Shown here piece by piece: positions 17,716 through 26,097 of a stretch of 64,000 bases of DNA. Position 1 is the stretch's first letter. Each line of letters starts with the position of its first letter. Below the pieces are notes generated by a model, which saw only the letters and a list, made by a program, of their open reading frames with translations, was not told where the DNA came from and did not search any database. The position numbers and the translations under genes were made by a program. This DNA comes from Symbioplanes lichenis (GTDB lineage Bacteria > Actinomycetota > Actinomycetes > Mycobacteriales > Micromonosporaceae): positions 248,001 through 312,000 of the forward strand of contig NZ_JAUZQD010000003.1 of the NCBI RefSeq assembly GCF_030709675.1, read 5' to 3'.

Positions 17716-18515
17716 CGCTTGCGCGGGGAGCGGGCCAGGTATCCGTACGGATAGGGCAAAGACTTGTCGCCCGCGGCGGTGAGGCGGTCGATGTGCTTGT
17801 CGTCCAGCGACCAGCCCGTCGCGCCGAGGTTGTCGCCGAGCTGGGCCGGCGAGCGGGCGCCGATGATCGGGGCGGTCACCTCGGGGCGTTGCAGCAGCCA
17901 GCGCAGCGCCACCTGGGCGGGGGAGCGGCCCACCTCGTCGGCCACGGCGAGCAGTGCGTCGGTGATCGTCCAGGTGCGCTCGTCGACGCTGTTCTCCCAG
18001 TCGCCCAGCCACGGCTGCTTGTCGGCTTCCCAGCGGGTGTCCGGCGGCGCCTGCGTCATGCCCCGGCGGTACTTGCCGGTGAGCCAGCCGCCGCGCAACG
18101 GCGACCACGGGATGACGCCGACGCCCTCGTTGCGGGCCACCGGCAGCAGGTCGAGCTCGATGTCGCGGTCGATGAGGTTGTAGAGCGGCTGCACGGCCAC
18201 GAAGGGCTCCCATCCGCGGTGGCGCGCCACGTCGACGGACTTCTGCAGCTGCCACGCCGCGTAGTTGCTGACGCCCAGGTGGCGTACCTTGCCCGCGCGC
18301 ACCAGCCCGTCGAGCGTGGACAGGCTCTCCTCGATCGGGGTGCCCGCGTCGAAGCAGTGCACCTGATAGAGGTCGATGTAGTCGGTCCGCAGCCGGCGCA
18401 GGCTGGCCTCCACGGCGTCGAGGATGTGCCGCCGCCCCGCGCCGATGTCGTTCTCCCCGGCGCCGGTCGCCCAGAAAAACTTCGTCGCCACCACTCCTGG
18501 GCACAATTCCTCCAT
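17712..18515 (-). pseudogene. Aldo/keto reductase, N-terminally truncated
   Basis: 267 codons from the first usable ATG, against roughly 325-350 for the family. What remains starts at beta-strand VVATKFF (the catalytic Lys) and runs through YIDLYQVHCFD (catalytic His), GVSNYAAWQLQ, PWSPLRGGWLTG and IIGARSPAQL to a normal C-terminus. The first 80 or so residues, with the cofactor-entry strands and the catalytic Asp and Tyr of the tetrad, are absent. Immediately upstream the DNA is the start of an oppositely oriented MFS gene, so no N-terminus can be recovered in another frame. The enzyme should be inactive. The break lies within about 18491-18515. Confidence 0.75.
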
Positions 18516-19660
18516 GCGCGCCGGTACGCACGTGAGCGTCACCCTGGTCGCCACGGCGGCCATGGCCACCTCGACCCTGCCCCTGTACGGCGTCAGCGCC
18601 CTCGGTCCCGTCCTGGTCACCGAGCTGGGACTGTCCCGCCCGGCGCTGGGCTGGCTCGCCGCGTCCACGATCGGGACCGCCGCGTTGCTGTCGCCCCTCG
18701 GCCGGCGCACTGATCGACCGCATCGGGCCGCGCCGGGGCATGGTCGCGCTGACCGCCACCGTCGTGGGGACATTGATCGCCGCGTCGTTCGCCGGCTCGT
18801 ACGGCTGGCTGCTCGCCGCCCTCGCCCTGGCCGGCATCGGGCAGGCGCTGGCCAATCCCGCGACCAATGTCCTCGTCCGCGCCCGTGTCCCGGCACCCGC
18901 CGACGGGGACGCCATTGGTTACAAGCAGGCCGGCGTGCAGGTGTCCGCCCTGCTGTCCGGCCTGGTCCTGCCCGCGGTCGCGGCGGCGCACGGCTGGCAG
19001 TGGGCCCTGCGCGTGTCCGCGGCGGCGGCCCTGGTGGTGGCGGCGACCATTCCCTGGGTACGCGCACCCGCCCCGCACCCCGCCCCGCCCAAGCGCCCAC
19101 CGCTCCCGGGCTGGCTGCTGCGGCTGGCGTTGTTCTGCTTCGTGCTCGCCACGGCGAACGCCGCCGTCGCCACGTACCTGCCGCTGTTCGCCGCTCAGGA
19201 CCTGGGCTACCGTCCGCGCGTCGCCGGCGGGGTGCTGGCCTGTTTCGGCCTCGCCGGGGTCGCCGGCCGCATCTGGTGGACCCGCCGCACCGCCCGCCGC
19301 GAGAGCCGCCCCGCCGCCCTGCTCACGCCACTGGCCGCCCTGGCCGCGCTGAGCACCGTGCCCCTGGTGCTGGCCACGCTGCCGCACCTGGGCGCACTGG
19401 TGTGGGCCGGTGCGCTCGGCGTCGGCAGCTTCGCCGTCGCCGCGTACGCGATCGCCATGCTCGACGTGGTCCGCAACACCACCACCGGCACGGGCCGCGC
19501 CTCCGGTGTCGTGTCGGTCGGGTTCTTCCTGGGCTTCGCCGTCGGCCCGGTGTCGTTCGGCCTCGTCGCCGATCACGCCGGCTACCGCGCCGCCTGGTCA
19601 GCCGTCGCCGCCGTCCTGGTCCTGGCGACGGTGGCCGGCCTCCCGTTCCGCCGCGTCTGA
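18514..19660 (+). pseudogene. MFS transporter with a one-base frameshift
   Basis: The start MRAGTHVSVTLVATAAMATS runs through TM1 and TM2 (WLAASTIGTAALLSPL) in one frame. From about 18705 the protein continues in another frame (ALIDRIGPRRGMVALTATVV) through ten further helices to VAGLPFRRV. Removing one G of the GG at 18700-18701 joins the two into SPLAGALIDRIGPRRG, the conserved MFS loop 2-3 motif, so a single inserted base explains the break. The total of 1147 bases is one more than a multiple of three. The substrate is unknown. It could be a true pseudogene or a sequencing error. Its ATG abuts the truncated reductase ATG on the other strand. Confidence 0.8.
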
Positions 19661-19759
19661 CGCCCGCGCGGGTCGTCGGGCCGGTTTTCGCCGGCGCAGG
19701 GCGGCGCGCAACTCGTCCGTGAGCAGCCGCCGCAGGCGCTCCTTCTGTTCGGGGCTCAC
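19598..19759 (-). CDS. Possible very small charged protein (53 aa), doubtful
   Basis: A GTG-started frame of 53 residues (VSPEQKERLRRLLTDELRAA, then an Arg/Lys-rich tail) looks like a charged amphipathic helix. AGGGA sits only about two bases before the start, which is too close. The last 63 bases are antisense to the MFS 3' end. It may be an artefact of GC-rich antisense reading. Confidence 0.2.
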   Translation of the reverse strand: MSPEQKERLRRLLTDELRAALRRRKPARRPARASDAAEREAGHRRQDQDGGDG

Positions 19760-19844
19760 ATCCCTGTCTGGCGGACAGCCCCGGCCGCCCGGTGTTTCGG
19801 GCAGGTTTCTTGACAGTCGGCGGTGGCCGTTGTGTGATCGATGA

Positions 19845-21956
19845 ATGTCGACGTGGTGGGTGCGTTCCGCAGCTGTTGCCGCCCTGCTGATCCCGGGAGT
19901 GCCGGCGCACGCGGCTCCCCGCGCGACCCCTTTCCTCGACCACAAGGCGCTCCTGGCCTCCGCCGCCGAGCCGGGCGGCACCCTCGCCGAGCCCGGCTGG
20001 TACGAGGCCAACATCCCCTTCGTCGACCTGCCCGACGCCGACCTCGAGGCCGCCTACTACTACCGGTGGCGCACGTTCAAGGAGGCCCTGAAGTACACGG
20101 GCGCCAAGGACGGCTGGATCGTCACCGAGTTCCTCGGCCCGGTCGGTTATTCCGCGCCCTTCGGCGGCATCAACGCCGCGGCCGGGCACCACCTCTACGA
20201 GGGCCGCTGGCTGCGCGACCGCCGCTACCTCGACGACTATCTCGACTACTGGCTGACCGGCTCGGGATCCGAGGCCAAGCCCGCCACCGAGGAGCTCAAC
20301 AAGAACACCACCGACTGGGCCCACCAGTACTCCTTCTGGGCCGTCGATGCCGCCGTCGCCCGGGCCGGGGTGACCGGCGACTGGCAGTTCCTCGTCGACC
20401 GGCTGCCCGCGCTGCGCCGGCAGTACGAGGGCTGGAAGAGGTCCAACTACGACGCCGCTCGCGGCCTCTACTGGCAGACCCCGGTGTGGGACGCCATGGA
20501 GTACACGGCCGGCTCCTACCAGACCGCGGATCCCTATCACGGCGGCGACGGCTTCCGGCCCACGCTCAATGCCTATCAGTACGGCGACGCGCTCGCGCTG
20601 GCGGCGATCCTGCGCAAGGCCGGGGATCCCACGACCGCGCAACGGTACGAACGTGAGGCGGCCGCCCTGCGCACTAACCTCACCAAACTGTGGGGCGGCG
20701 ACTTCTACAAGCACGTGCAGCGCGGCTCCTCGACCCCGATCGCCGACCGGGAGCTGATGGGATACGTCCCCTGGTACTTCCACATGCCGCCCGCCTCCTC
20801 CGCCCCGGCGTGGGCGCAGCTGACCGATCCGCAGGGCTTCGCCGCCGCGTACGGGCCCGCGACCACCGAGCGCCGCAGCCCCTGGTTCATGCACGAGGCG
20901 ACGAACGGGTGCTGCCGGTGGGACGGGCCGAGCTGGCCGTACGCGACGAGTCAGACCCTGACCGCGCTGGCCAACCAGCTGCTCGACTATCCGGCGCAGT
21001 CCTATGTCGACCGCGACGACTACACGGCCCTGCTCCGCGGGTACGCCTGGACACAACGCAAGGACGGCCGCCCGTACGTCGCCGAGGCGCACCACCCCGA
21101 CGAGGACCGCTGGCTCTACGACAGCCGCGGGCACAGCGAGGACTACAACCACTCGACGTACACCGATCTCGTCCTGTCCGGGCTGCTCGGGATCCGGCCG
21201 CAGGCCGGCGCGTCCGTGCGCATCGCGCCGCTGGCCCCGGCGTCGTGGGACCATTTCGCCGTCGAGAACGTCCCTTACCACGGGCGCGAGCTGACCGTCG
21301 TGTGGGACCGCGACGGGACGGCGTACGGGCACGGGGCGGGTTTCCGGGTGTGGATCGACGGCCGGCTCGCGCTGAGCCGGCCGGCGGTGGGTGACGTCAC
21401 GCTGAGCGTGGACACCGTCGCCCGCGCGCAGGATCCGATGATCGACGACGCGGTCAACGTCACGGGCGCCGGCTATCCCCGGGCGAGCGCGTCGTACACG
21501 TGGCCCGGCGACAGCCCCGCCGACGCGATCGACGGCCAGGACTTCCACCTCGACGTCCCGTCGACGCGCTGGACGAACTACGGCACCCCGAACGCCTCCG
21601 ACTGGCTGCAGGTCGACCTCGGCGCCGCCACGGTGGTCTCCGACGTGCGCATCGCCTTCTACGACGACGGCGGGGGCGTGCGCGCGCCGGCCTCGTACGC
21701 GCTGCAGTATCTCGACGGCACCACCTGGCGCGACGTGCCCGGCCAGCGCCGCGACCCCGCCACCCCGGCCGGCCGCGCCGTCAACCGCATCACCGTCGAC
21801 CCGCCGCTGACCACCGACCGGCTGCGCGTCGTCGCGCCGGGCGTGTTCGGCGTCACCGCCTTCCAGCTGTGGCGGGCCGCCGCGCCCCCGGCCCTCGGCC
21901 CCCGCCTCGACACCGGCACCCTGAGCATCGGCCGCGTGACGGTACGCGGCGTTTGA
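19845..21956 (+). CDS. Secreted (alpha/alpha)6-type glycoside hydrolase with F5/8 type C (discoidin) domain
   Basis: 703 residues. The signal peptide is res 1-23 (STWWVRSAAVAALLIPGVPAHA). The catalytic part (about 30-480) has aromatic/acidic helical motifs of the MGH1/trehalase-like six-hairpin glycosidases: YYYRWRTFKEAL, WIVTEFLGPVGYSAPFGGIN, DWAHQYSFWAVDA, MEYTAGSYQ, WDGPSWPYATSQTLTALAN. A beta segment with WDHFAVENVPYHGRELTV follows. A galactose-binding-like F5/8C module (about 540-670; TRWTNYG, DWLQVDLG, VSDVRIAFYDDG) probably binds glycans. The exact specificity cannot be read from the sequence. The start at 19845 was chosen because it gives the signal peptide; the ATG 4 bases earlier is in another frame. 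Confidence 0.8.
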   Translation: MSTWWVRSAAVAALLIPGVPAHAAPRATPFLDHKALLASAAEPGGTLAEPGWYEANIPFVDLPDADLEAAYYYRWRTFKEALKYTGAKDGWIVTEFLGPVGYSAPFGGINAAAGHHLYEGRWLRDRRYLDDYLDYWLTGSGSEAKPATEELNKNTTDWAHQYSFWAVDAAVARAGVTGDWQFLVDRLPALRRQYEGWKRSNYDAARGLYWQTPVWDAMEYTAGSYQTADPYHGGDGFRPTLNAYQYGDALALAAILRKAGDPTTAQRYEREAAALRTNLTKLWGGDFYKHVQRGSSTPIADRELMGYVPWYFHMPPASSAPAWAQLTDPQGFAAAYGPATTERRSPWFMHEATNGCCRWDGPSWPYATSQTLTALANQLLDYPAQSYVDRDDYTALLRGYAWTQRKDGRPYVAEAHHPDEDRWLYDSRGHSEDYNHSTYTDLVLSGLLGIRPQAGASVRIAPLAPASWDHFAVENVPYHGRELTVVWDRDGTAYGHGAGFRVWIDGRLALSRPAVGDVTLSVDTVARAQDPMIDDAVNVTGAGYPRASASYTWPGDSPADAIDGQDFHLDVPSTRWTNYGTPNASDWLQVDLGAATVVSDVRIAFYDDGGGVRAPASYALQYLDGTTWRDVPGQRRDPATPAGRAVNRITVDPPLTTDRLRVVAPGVFGVTAFQLWRAAAPPALGPRLDTGTLSIGRVTVRGV

Positions 21957-21986
21957 TCGCCCCCGCCGCCGGGGCACGATGATCCA

Positions 21987-22283
21987 ATGAATTACGTCGC
22001 GGCAATCATCTTCGGCGCGATCATCGGCGCGGCCGCCCGGCTCCTCCTGCCCGGCCGCCAGCGCATCGGCATCATCCTCACCGTGCTCATCGGCATGGGC
22101 GCCGCCGTCGCCGGCACGTGGGCCGGCGACCGCTGGAACATCGCCAGCACCCACCACATCACCGTCGCCGGCCGCACCTACGACTGGCTCGTCGTCGCCG
22201 TCCAGGTCGGCATCGCCATCCTCGGCGTCGCCATCGCCGCCCTCCTCGCCCGCGCCTTCACCACCGACCCCGCCGACGACTGA
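21987..22283 (+). CDS. GlsB/YeaQ/YmgE-like small membrane protein
   Basis: 98 residues with three predicted transmembrane helices (about 4-22, 27-46 and 66-88). The N-terminal IIFGAIIGAAARLLLPGRQRIGI is the transglycosylase-associated/GlsB family signature, where a glycine-rich helix ends in PGRQ. The region after TM2 (DRWNIASTHHITVAGRTYDW) is longer than in the E. coli homologues. Members of the family are linked to general stress; the biochemical role is unknown. It is a stand-alone gene following the glycosidase by 30 bases and possibly co-transcribed with it. Confidence 0.8.
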   Translation: MNYVAAIIFGAIIGAAARLLLPGRQRIGIILTVLIGMGAAVAGTWAGDRWNIASTHHITVAGRTYDWLVVAVQVGIAILGVAIAALLARAFTTDPADD

Positions 22284-22300
22284 GGTGTGATCCCCGGCGC

Positions 22301-22360
22301 GGCGGGACCCGGTCGGGCTCGGTGGGATCCGGTCGGGCTCGGCGGGACCCGGTCGGGTGA
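22301..22360. repeat. Three tandem 20-bp repeats
   Basis: GGCGGGACCCGGTCGGGCTC, then GGTGGGATCCGGTCGGGCTC, then GGCGGGACCCGGTCGGGTGA, exactly head to tail. They lie in the 194-base gap between the GlsB-like gene and the next unknown gene. No hairpin is obvious. Origin by slippage is the simplest explanation; a protein-binding array is possible. Confidence 0.8.
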
Positions 22361-22477
22361 GTCATTCTCCGCGTTGCTCGCATAAGCCACGCCCCGCGGC
22401 GACCGCGTCGCGGCGGGATCGTTGAGTGCTGCACCCGGGGTCCTCGTCGTGGTCCCGGCGGAGGAGCGGGGGCAACG

Positions 22478-22918
22478 ATGGGGGAGCTGACCACTGCCGA
22501 GCAGTTCGTCGCCGGGTTCGCGCGCCGGATGGTCGCGGCGCTGGCCCCGGACGAGCTGGCGGCGTTCGACCCGGTGAGCCGGGCCTATCTGAGCGATCCG
22601 GGCGGGGTGCTCGACACGCGCCCCCGGCCCGAGGGCGGCCCCGATCCGGTCGTCCTCGTGGTGACCCCGGTGGCGCTGCCGGTGGCGACGGCCGTCTACG
22701 AGCACCTGCTGAGCCGGGCGACCGACCTGGCCGGGCGCCGGGCCGGCCGGGGACTGCTCCGGCGCCGCGATCCGGGACCGGGCGGGCCGATCGGGACCGA
22801 GGTGCTCGAGGAGACGGTCACCGGGGTGCGGCAGCTGGTGGACACCCGTACCGATGATCAACGGCTGGCCGCGCAATGCGCCGAGCTGGTCCGGGTCCTG
22901 CTGGAGCATCACGGCTAG
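22478..22918 (+). CDS. Unknown protein (146 aa)
   Basis: 146 residues from an ATG preceded by GGAGGAGCGGGGG. Alpha-helical N-terminus (TAEQFVAGFARRMVAALAPDELAAF), a hydrophobic strand-helix segment (DPVVLVVTPVALPVATAVYEHLL), an Arg/Gly loop (RRAGRGLLRRRDPGPGG) and a C-terminal helix. No signal peptide or metal motif. I do not recognise the family. The gene overlaps the convergent XRE regulator by 4 bases. Confidence 0.65.
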   Translation: MGELTTAEQFVAGFARRMVAALAPDELAAFDPVSRAYLSDPGGVLDTRPRPEGGPDPVVLVVTPVALPVATAVYEHLLSRATDLAGRRAGRGLLRRRDPGPGGPIGTEVLEETVTGVRQLVDTRTDDQRLAAQCAELVRVLLEHHG

Positions 22919-23733
22919 GGCGCGGCGACCTCCTGCGCGCTCGCCAGCCTGGCGAGCGCGGCGGCGGACGGGCTGCCCGGCTCCGCGTGATACATGACCA
23001 GCTGCAGCCCGTCCGCGCCGAGCACCGCCAGCTTCTCGCGGCGCAGGGACAGGTCGCCGACGCGCGGGTGGCGGATGATGCCGCTCCCGCTGCCGCCCCG
23101 GCGCACGTCGTGCCGCGCCCACAGCTGCCGGAACCGGTCACTGCGCGCGGACAGGTCGCCGATCAGCTGCGCCAGCCGCGGGTCGCCGGTTTCCGTACCC
23201 GTTTCCGCGCGCAATTGCGCCACCACGCTCGCCGTGTTCTCCTCCCAGTCCGGGTGGTATTCGCGTGCGGCCGGATCGGTGAACAGCACGCGCAGCCGAT
23301 TGGTGCCCGGCGCCATCAGCGGCGACAGCGCCACGGCGAGACCATTGGCGGCGAGCACGTCGCGATAGCGATTGACCACGAACGCGGGGACATTGACGGT
23401 GCCGACGAGCATCCGCAGCCCGTCCGGCACTTCGTCCACGCTGCGCGGCAGGCGCCGGCGCGGTTTCGGGCGGCCCAATTCCTGGAGGTACGCGGCAGCC
23501 TCCGCGTCCAGTCGCAGCACACGCGCGACGGCTTCCAGCACTTGCGCCGAGGGATTGCGGTCGCGGCCCTGCTCGAGCCGGAGGTAATACTCGGCGCTGA
23601 TCCCGGCGAGCAGAGCCACCTCTTCGCGGCGCAAACCCTTCACCCGGCGCAGTCCCGTCGAAGGCAGGCCCACCTCCTCGGGGCGCACCAGCTCGCGGCG
23701 GGCCCGCAGAAAAGCGCCCAGCTCGTTGTCCAT
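22915..23733 (-). CDS. XRE-family regulator with MmyB-like ligand-binding domain
   Basis: 272 residues. The N-terminal HTH (about 5-75) carries the family signature LGAFLRARRELVRPEEVGLP, VKGLRREEVALLAGISAEYY, LRLEQGRDRNPS. The C-terminal PAS-like MmyB domain (about 100-265) contains VPAFVVNRYRDVLAANGLA, FTDPAAREYHPDWEENTASV and GDLSLRREKLAVLG. In this family the C-terminal domain binds a small, possibly fatty-acyl ligand. It is transcribed divergently from the SDR at 23814 with an 80-base gap, the standard arrangement for MmyB regulators controlling a neighbouring dehydrogenase. Start at MDNELG; the longer frame upstream has no ribosome binding site. Confidence 0.9.
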   Translation of the reverse strand: MDNELGAFLRARRELVRPEEVGLPSTGLRRVKGLRREEVALLAGISAEYYLRLEQGRDRNPSAQVLEAVARVLRLDAEAAAYLQELGRPKPRRRLPRSVDEVPDGLRMLVGTVNVPAFVVNRYRDVLAANGLAVALSPLMAPGTNRLRVLFTDPAAREYHPDWEENTASVVAQLRAETGTETGDPRLAQLIGDLSARSDRFRQLWARHDVRRGGSGSGIIRHPRVGDLSLRREKLAVLGADGLQLVMYHAEPGSPSAAALARLASAQEVAAP

Positions 23734-23813
23734 GGCCTCTGTTCCTGTTCCTCGTGGTACCAGTAACACGGGGGATCTGCCCGCTTCATGCCCTCCGGCG
23801 AACACTTGAATCT

Positions 23814-24638
23814 ATGACACGAACGTGGTTCATCACAGGCGTCAACAGCGGATTCGGCCGGCACATGACGACGCAGCTCCTCGCGCGCGGCGACCGGGTG
23901 GCCGGAACCGTCCGCAAACCCGGCTCGGTGCGCGATCTGCAGGAACGCTACGGCTCGCAATTCTGGGTCGCCCAGCTCGACGTCACCGGCCCCGTGCGCG
24001 AAACCGTCGACCGCGCCTTCCGCGAGCTCGGCCGCATCGACGTGGTCGTCAACAACGCCGGCTACGGCCTCTTCGGCGCCGCCGAGGAACTGACCGACGA
24101 CCAGGTGATCCAGCAGATCAACACCAATCTCGTCGGCTCGATCCAGGTCGTGCGCGCGGCGCTGCCCCATCTGCGGGCGCAGGGTGGCGGCCGGGTCATT
24201 CAGCTTTCCACGTACGGGGGCCAGGCCACCAATCCCGGCGCGTCCCTCTATCACGCGTCGAAATGGGGCATCGAGGGCTTCATCGAAGGCACCGCCAAGG
24301 ATGTCGCCCCCTTCGGCATCGGCATGACCATCGTCGAACCCGGCGGGGCGCGCACCGAGTTCCGCTTCGACAGCCTCCAGCTGGCCGACCCGTCGCCCGC
24401 CTACGACAACACGCCCGCCGCCATGGTCCGCGGGGCCAAGGACCGCAGCCGCCCGCCGCTGGGCGACCCGGCGAAAATGGCCACGAAAATCATTGAGAGC
24501 GCCGACGTGGAGCCCGCGCCGATGCGGCTGGTGCTCGGCTCCGACTCGTACAAGTTCGTCACCGCCGCCCTGCGCGAGCGCCTCGCCCAGATCGAGCCCC
24601 AGGAAGCCGCCGCCGCCTCGACCGACTGGACCGCGTGA
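23814..24638 (+). CDS. Short-chain dehydrogenase/reductase (SDR)
   Basis: 274 residues. Rossmann fold with NADP-binding TGVNSGFG (res 9-16), NNAG, and the catalytic Ser-Tyr-Lys set (QLSTYG..., YHASK). The C-terminus (VEPGGARTEF, then about 100 residues) is typical of classical SDRs that reduce or oxidise small carbonyl compounds. The substrate cannot be told. Divergent from the XRE/MmyB regulator, which probably controls it. ATG chosen because the fold starts directly after it (MTRTWFITGVNSG). Confidence 0.9.
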   Translation: MTRTWFITGVNSGFGRHMTTQLLARGDRVAGTVRKPGSVRDLQERYGSQFWVAQLDVTGPVRETVDRAFRELGRIDVVVNNAGYGLFGAAEELTDDQVIQQINTNLVGSIQVVRAALPHLRAQGGGRVIQLSTYGGQATNPGASLYHASKWGIEGFIEGTAKDVAPFGIGMTIVEPGGARTEFRFDSLQLADPSPAYDNTPAAMVRGAKDRSRPPLGDPAKMATKIIESADVEPAPMRLVLGSDSYKFVTAALRERLAQIEPQEAAAASTDWTA

Positions 24639-24671
24639 CGCCGCGCTCCGCTTTCTCCCGGGTTTCGTCCG

Positions 24672-24688
24672 GCGTGGCTTTCCCACGC
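24672..24688. terminator. Weak hairpin between convergent SDR and TetR genes
   Basis: GCGTGG (24672-24677) pairs with CCACGC (24683-24688) around a 5-base loop. It lies 34 bases after the SDR stop and 27 bases from the TetR stop, so it could serve both strands. There is no T-run, as usual in this GC-rich DNA. Confidence 0.35.
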
Positions 24689-24714
24689 GTGAGCGACCGG
24701 TGCGGCGTGGCTGC

Positions 24715-25320
24715 TCAGCGCAGGAGCGTCCGGCGCAGCGTGTCGAGCAGCCATTGTTCGGCGTCGTCGAGGGTCCAGCCGTTGTCGTCGGTGAGCGCGT
24801 TGTAGGACGCGTTGTTCAAATAGAACCAGAGCAGATCCGTCGCCCGCCGTTCGTCGACGCCCGGCGGCAAGGCCTTCAGGTCCGCCAGCCGCCGGGCCGT
24901 GCGCTCGAAACCGTGCCGCATCGCGTTGCGCGCCTTCTCCTGCGCCTCGGCGGCGGCCGGCTCGTGCCCGGCGATGGCCGCCACCACCCGCATCACGTCG
25001 CGCCACCGCTCATAGCGCACCCGGGTGTTGCCGGCGATCAGCCGCAGCAGGGCGTCGGCGTCCGGCGCCGCGTCGAGCAGGTCGTAGATGCCCGAGCCGA
25101 CCGAGGTGGCGACGGCGTCCTCGACCACCGCGCGCAGCAGCTTCTGCTTGCCGCCACCCACCGCGTACACCGTCGCGGGTGCCACCCGGGCCTCCGCGGC
25201 GATGTCATCGACGGTGGTGGCGACATAGCCCTTGGTCAGGAACAGGTCCCGGGCGGCCGTGTGGATCGCGGCCCTGGTGGCGGCGGCGTACTCGGCCCGG
25301 CGGTTGCTCACGCCGATCAC
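24715..25320 (-). CDS. TetR-family transcriptional regulator
   Basis: 201 residues. TetR N-terminal HTH: AIHTAARDLFLTKGYVATTV, DDIAAEARVAPATVYAVGGG. The all-helical ligand domain follows. The GTG at 25320 was chosen because GGAGGG ends 5 bases upstream; a second GTG at 25311 is possible. It is divergent from the alpha/beta hydrolase at 25370, with an inverted repeat (25337-25353) between them. It probably represses itself and the hydrolase. Confidence 0.9.
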   Translation of the reverse strand: MIGVSNRRAEYAAATRAAIHTAARDLFLTKGYVATTVDDIAAEARVAPATVYAVGGGKQKLLRAVVEDAVATSVGSGIYDLLDAAPDADALLRLIAGNTRVRYERWRDVMRVVAAIAGHEPAAAEAQEKARNAMRHGFERTARRLADLKALPPGVDERRATDLLWFYLNNASYNALTDDNGWTLDDAEQWLLDTLRRTLLR

Positions 25321-25336
25321 ACTAACCCTCCATTCG

Positions 25337-25353
25337 TCAGAGGATGACTCTGA
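25337..25353. promoter_or_regulatory. Candidate TetR operator
   Basis: TCAGAG and CTCTGA form a perfect 6+6 inverted repeat with a 5-base spacer, in the 49-base gap between the divergent TetR and hydrolase starts. The location over both promoters supports autoregulation; the sequence alone cannot prove binding. Confidence 0.5.
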
Positions 25354-25369
25354 TGAGTAGAGTGCGCTC

Positions 25370-26062
25370 GTGACAAACTTCGTCTGCATCCCCGGGGCCT
25401 GGCACGGCGGCTGGTCCTGGCACCCCGTCGGCCACCGTCTGCGCGCCGCCGGCCACCACGTCACCGCCCTGACCATGCCGGGGCTCGCGCTCGGCGACGA
25501 CCCGAGCGAGCTGGGCCTGTCCGACGCGGTCGGCTTCGTCGCGCACGAGATCGAGCGCCGCGACCTGACCGACGTCGTGCTCGTGAGCCACAGCTGGGGC
25601 GGCATCCCGGCGACCGTCGCGGCGCCGCGCCTGGCCGGGCGGGTGCGGCGGCTGGCGTACGTGAGCGCGTTCGTCCCGCTCGACGGCCAGTCCATGGCCG
25701 ACGCGATGGGGGAGATGAGCGGCTATCTCAAGGCGGCGATCGACGCGTCGCCCGACCGCACGATCGGCCTGACGTTCGACCAGTTCCAGCAGGGCCTGAT
25801 GCCCGACCAGCCCCTCGAGGTCCAGCGCATCGTCTTCGACCAGCTCGTGCCCCAGCCCGGCGGCTACATGCTCGACGCGCCCCGCCTCGCCGCCCACGAC
25901 GTCCCGGCGGCCTACATCCTGGCCGAGAAGGACCAAGCCCTCGCCGCCCCGGGCCCTGAGCTGGCCGCCCGCGTGGGTGCCGAGCCGATCATGGTCCCCG
26001 GCTCGCACGAAGCCATCCTGACCCACCCCGACGACATAGCCGCGGCGCTTCTGGCCCTGTAA
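25370..26062 (+). CDS. Alpha/beta hydrolase (esterase-like)
   Basis: 230 residues from GTG. FVCIPGAWHGGWSWHPVG (oxyanion region, as in plant salicylate/jasmonate esterase-like hydrolases), nucleophile Ser in VSHSWGG, acid region YILAEKDQA, and catalytic His in VPGSHEAILTHP. Complete alpha/beta fold with a short cap. Cytoplasmic. Its substrate is probably a small ester or amide. It sits opposite a TetR regulator across a short operator region, so it may serve in detoxification induced by its substrate. Confidence 0.88.
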   Translation: MTNFVCIPGAWHGGWSWHPVGHRLRAAGHHVTALTMPGLALGDDPSELGLSDAVGFVAHEIERRDLTDVVLVSHSWGGIPATVAAPRLAGRVRRLAYVSAFVPLDGQSMADAMGEMSGYLKAAIDASPDRTIGLTFDQFQQGLMPDQPLEVQRIVFDQLVPQPGGYMLDAPRLAAHDVPAAYILAEKDQALAAPGPELAARVGAEPIMVPGSHEAILTHPDDIAAALLAL

Positions 26063-26097
26063 CTCCCCAGCGTCCTGGTCTCCACCATCCCGGGGCT

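Noticed and set aside
19323..22157. A 944-residue minus-strand frame
   Set aside because: Antisense to the MFS remnant, the glycosidase and the GlsB-like gene, all of which are recognisable families.
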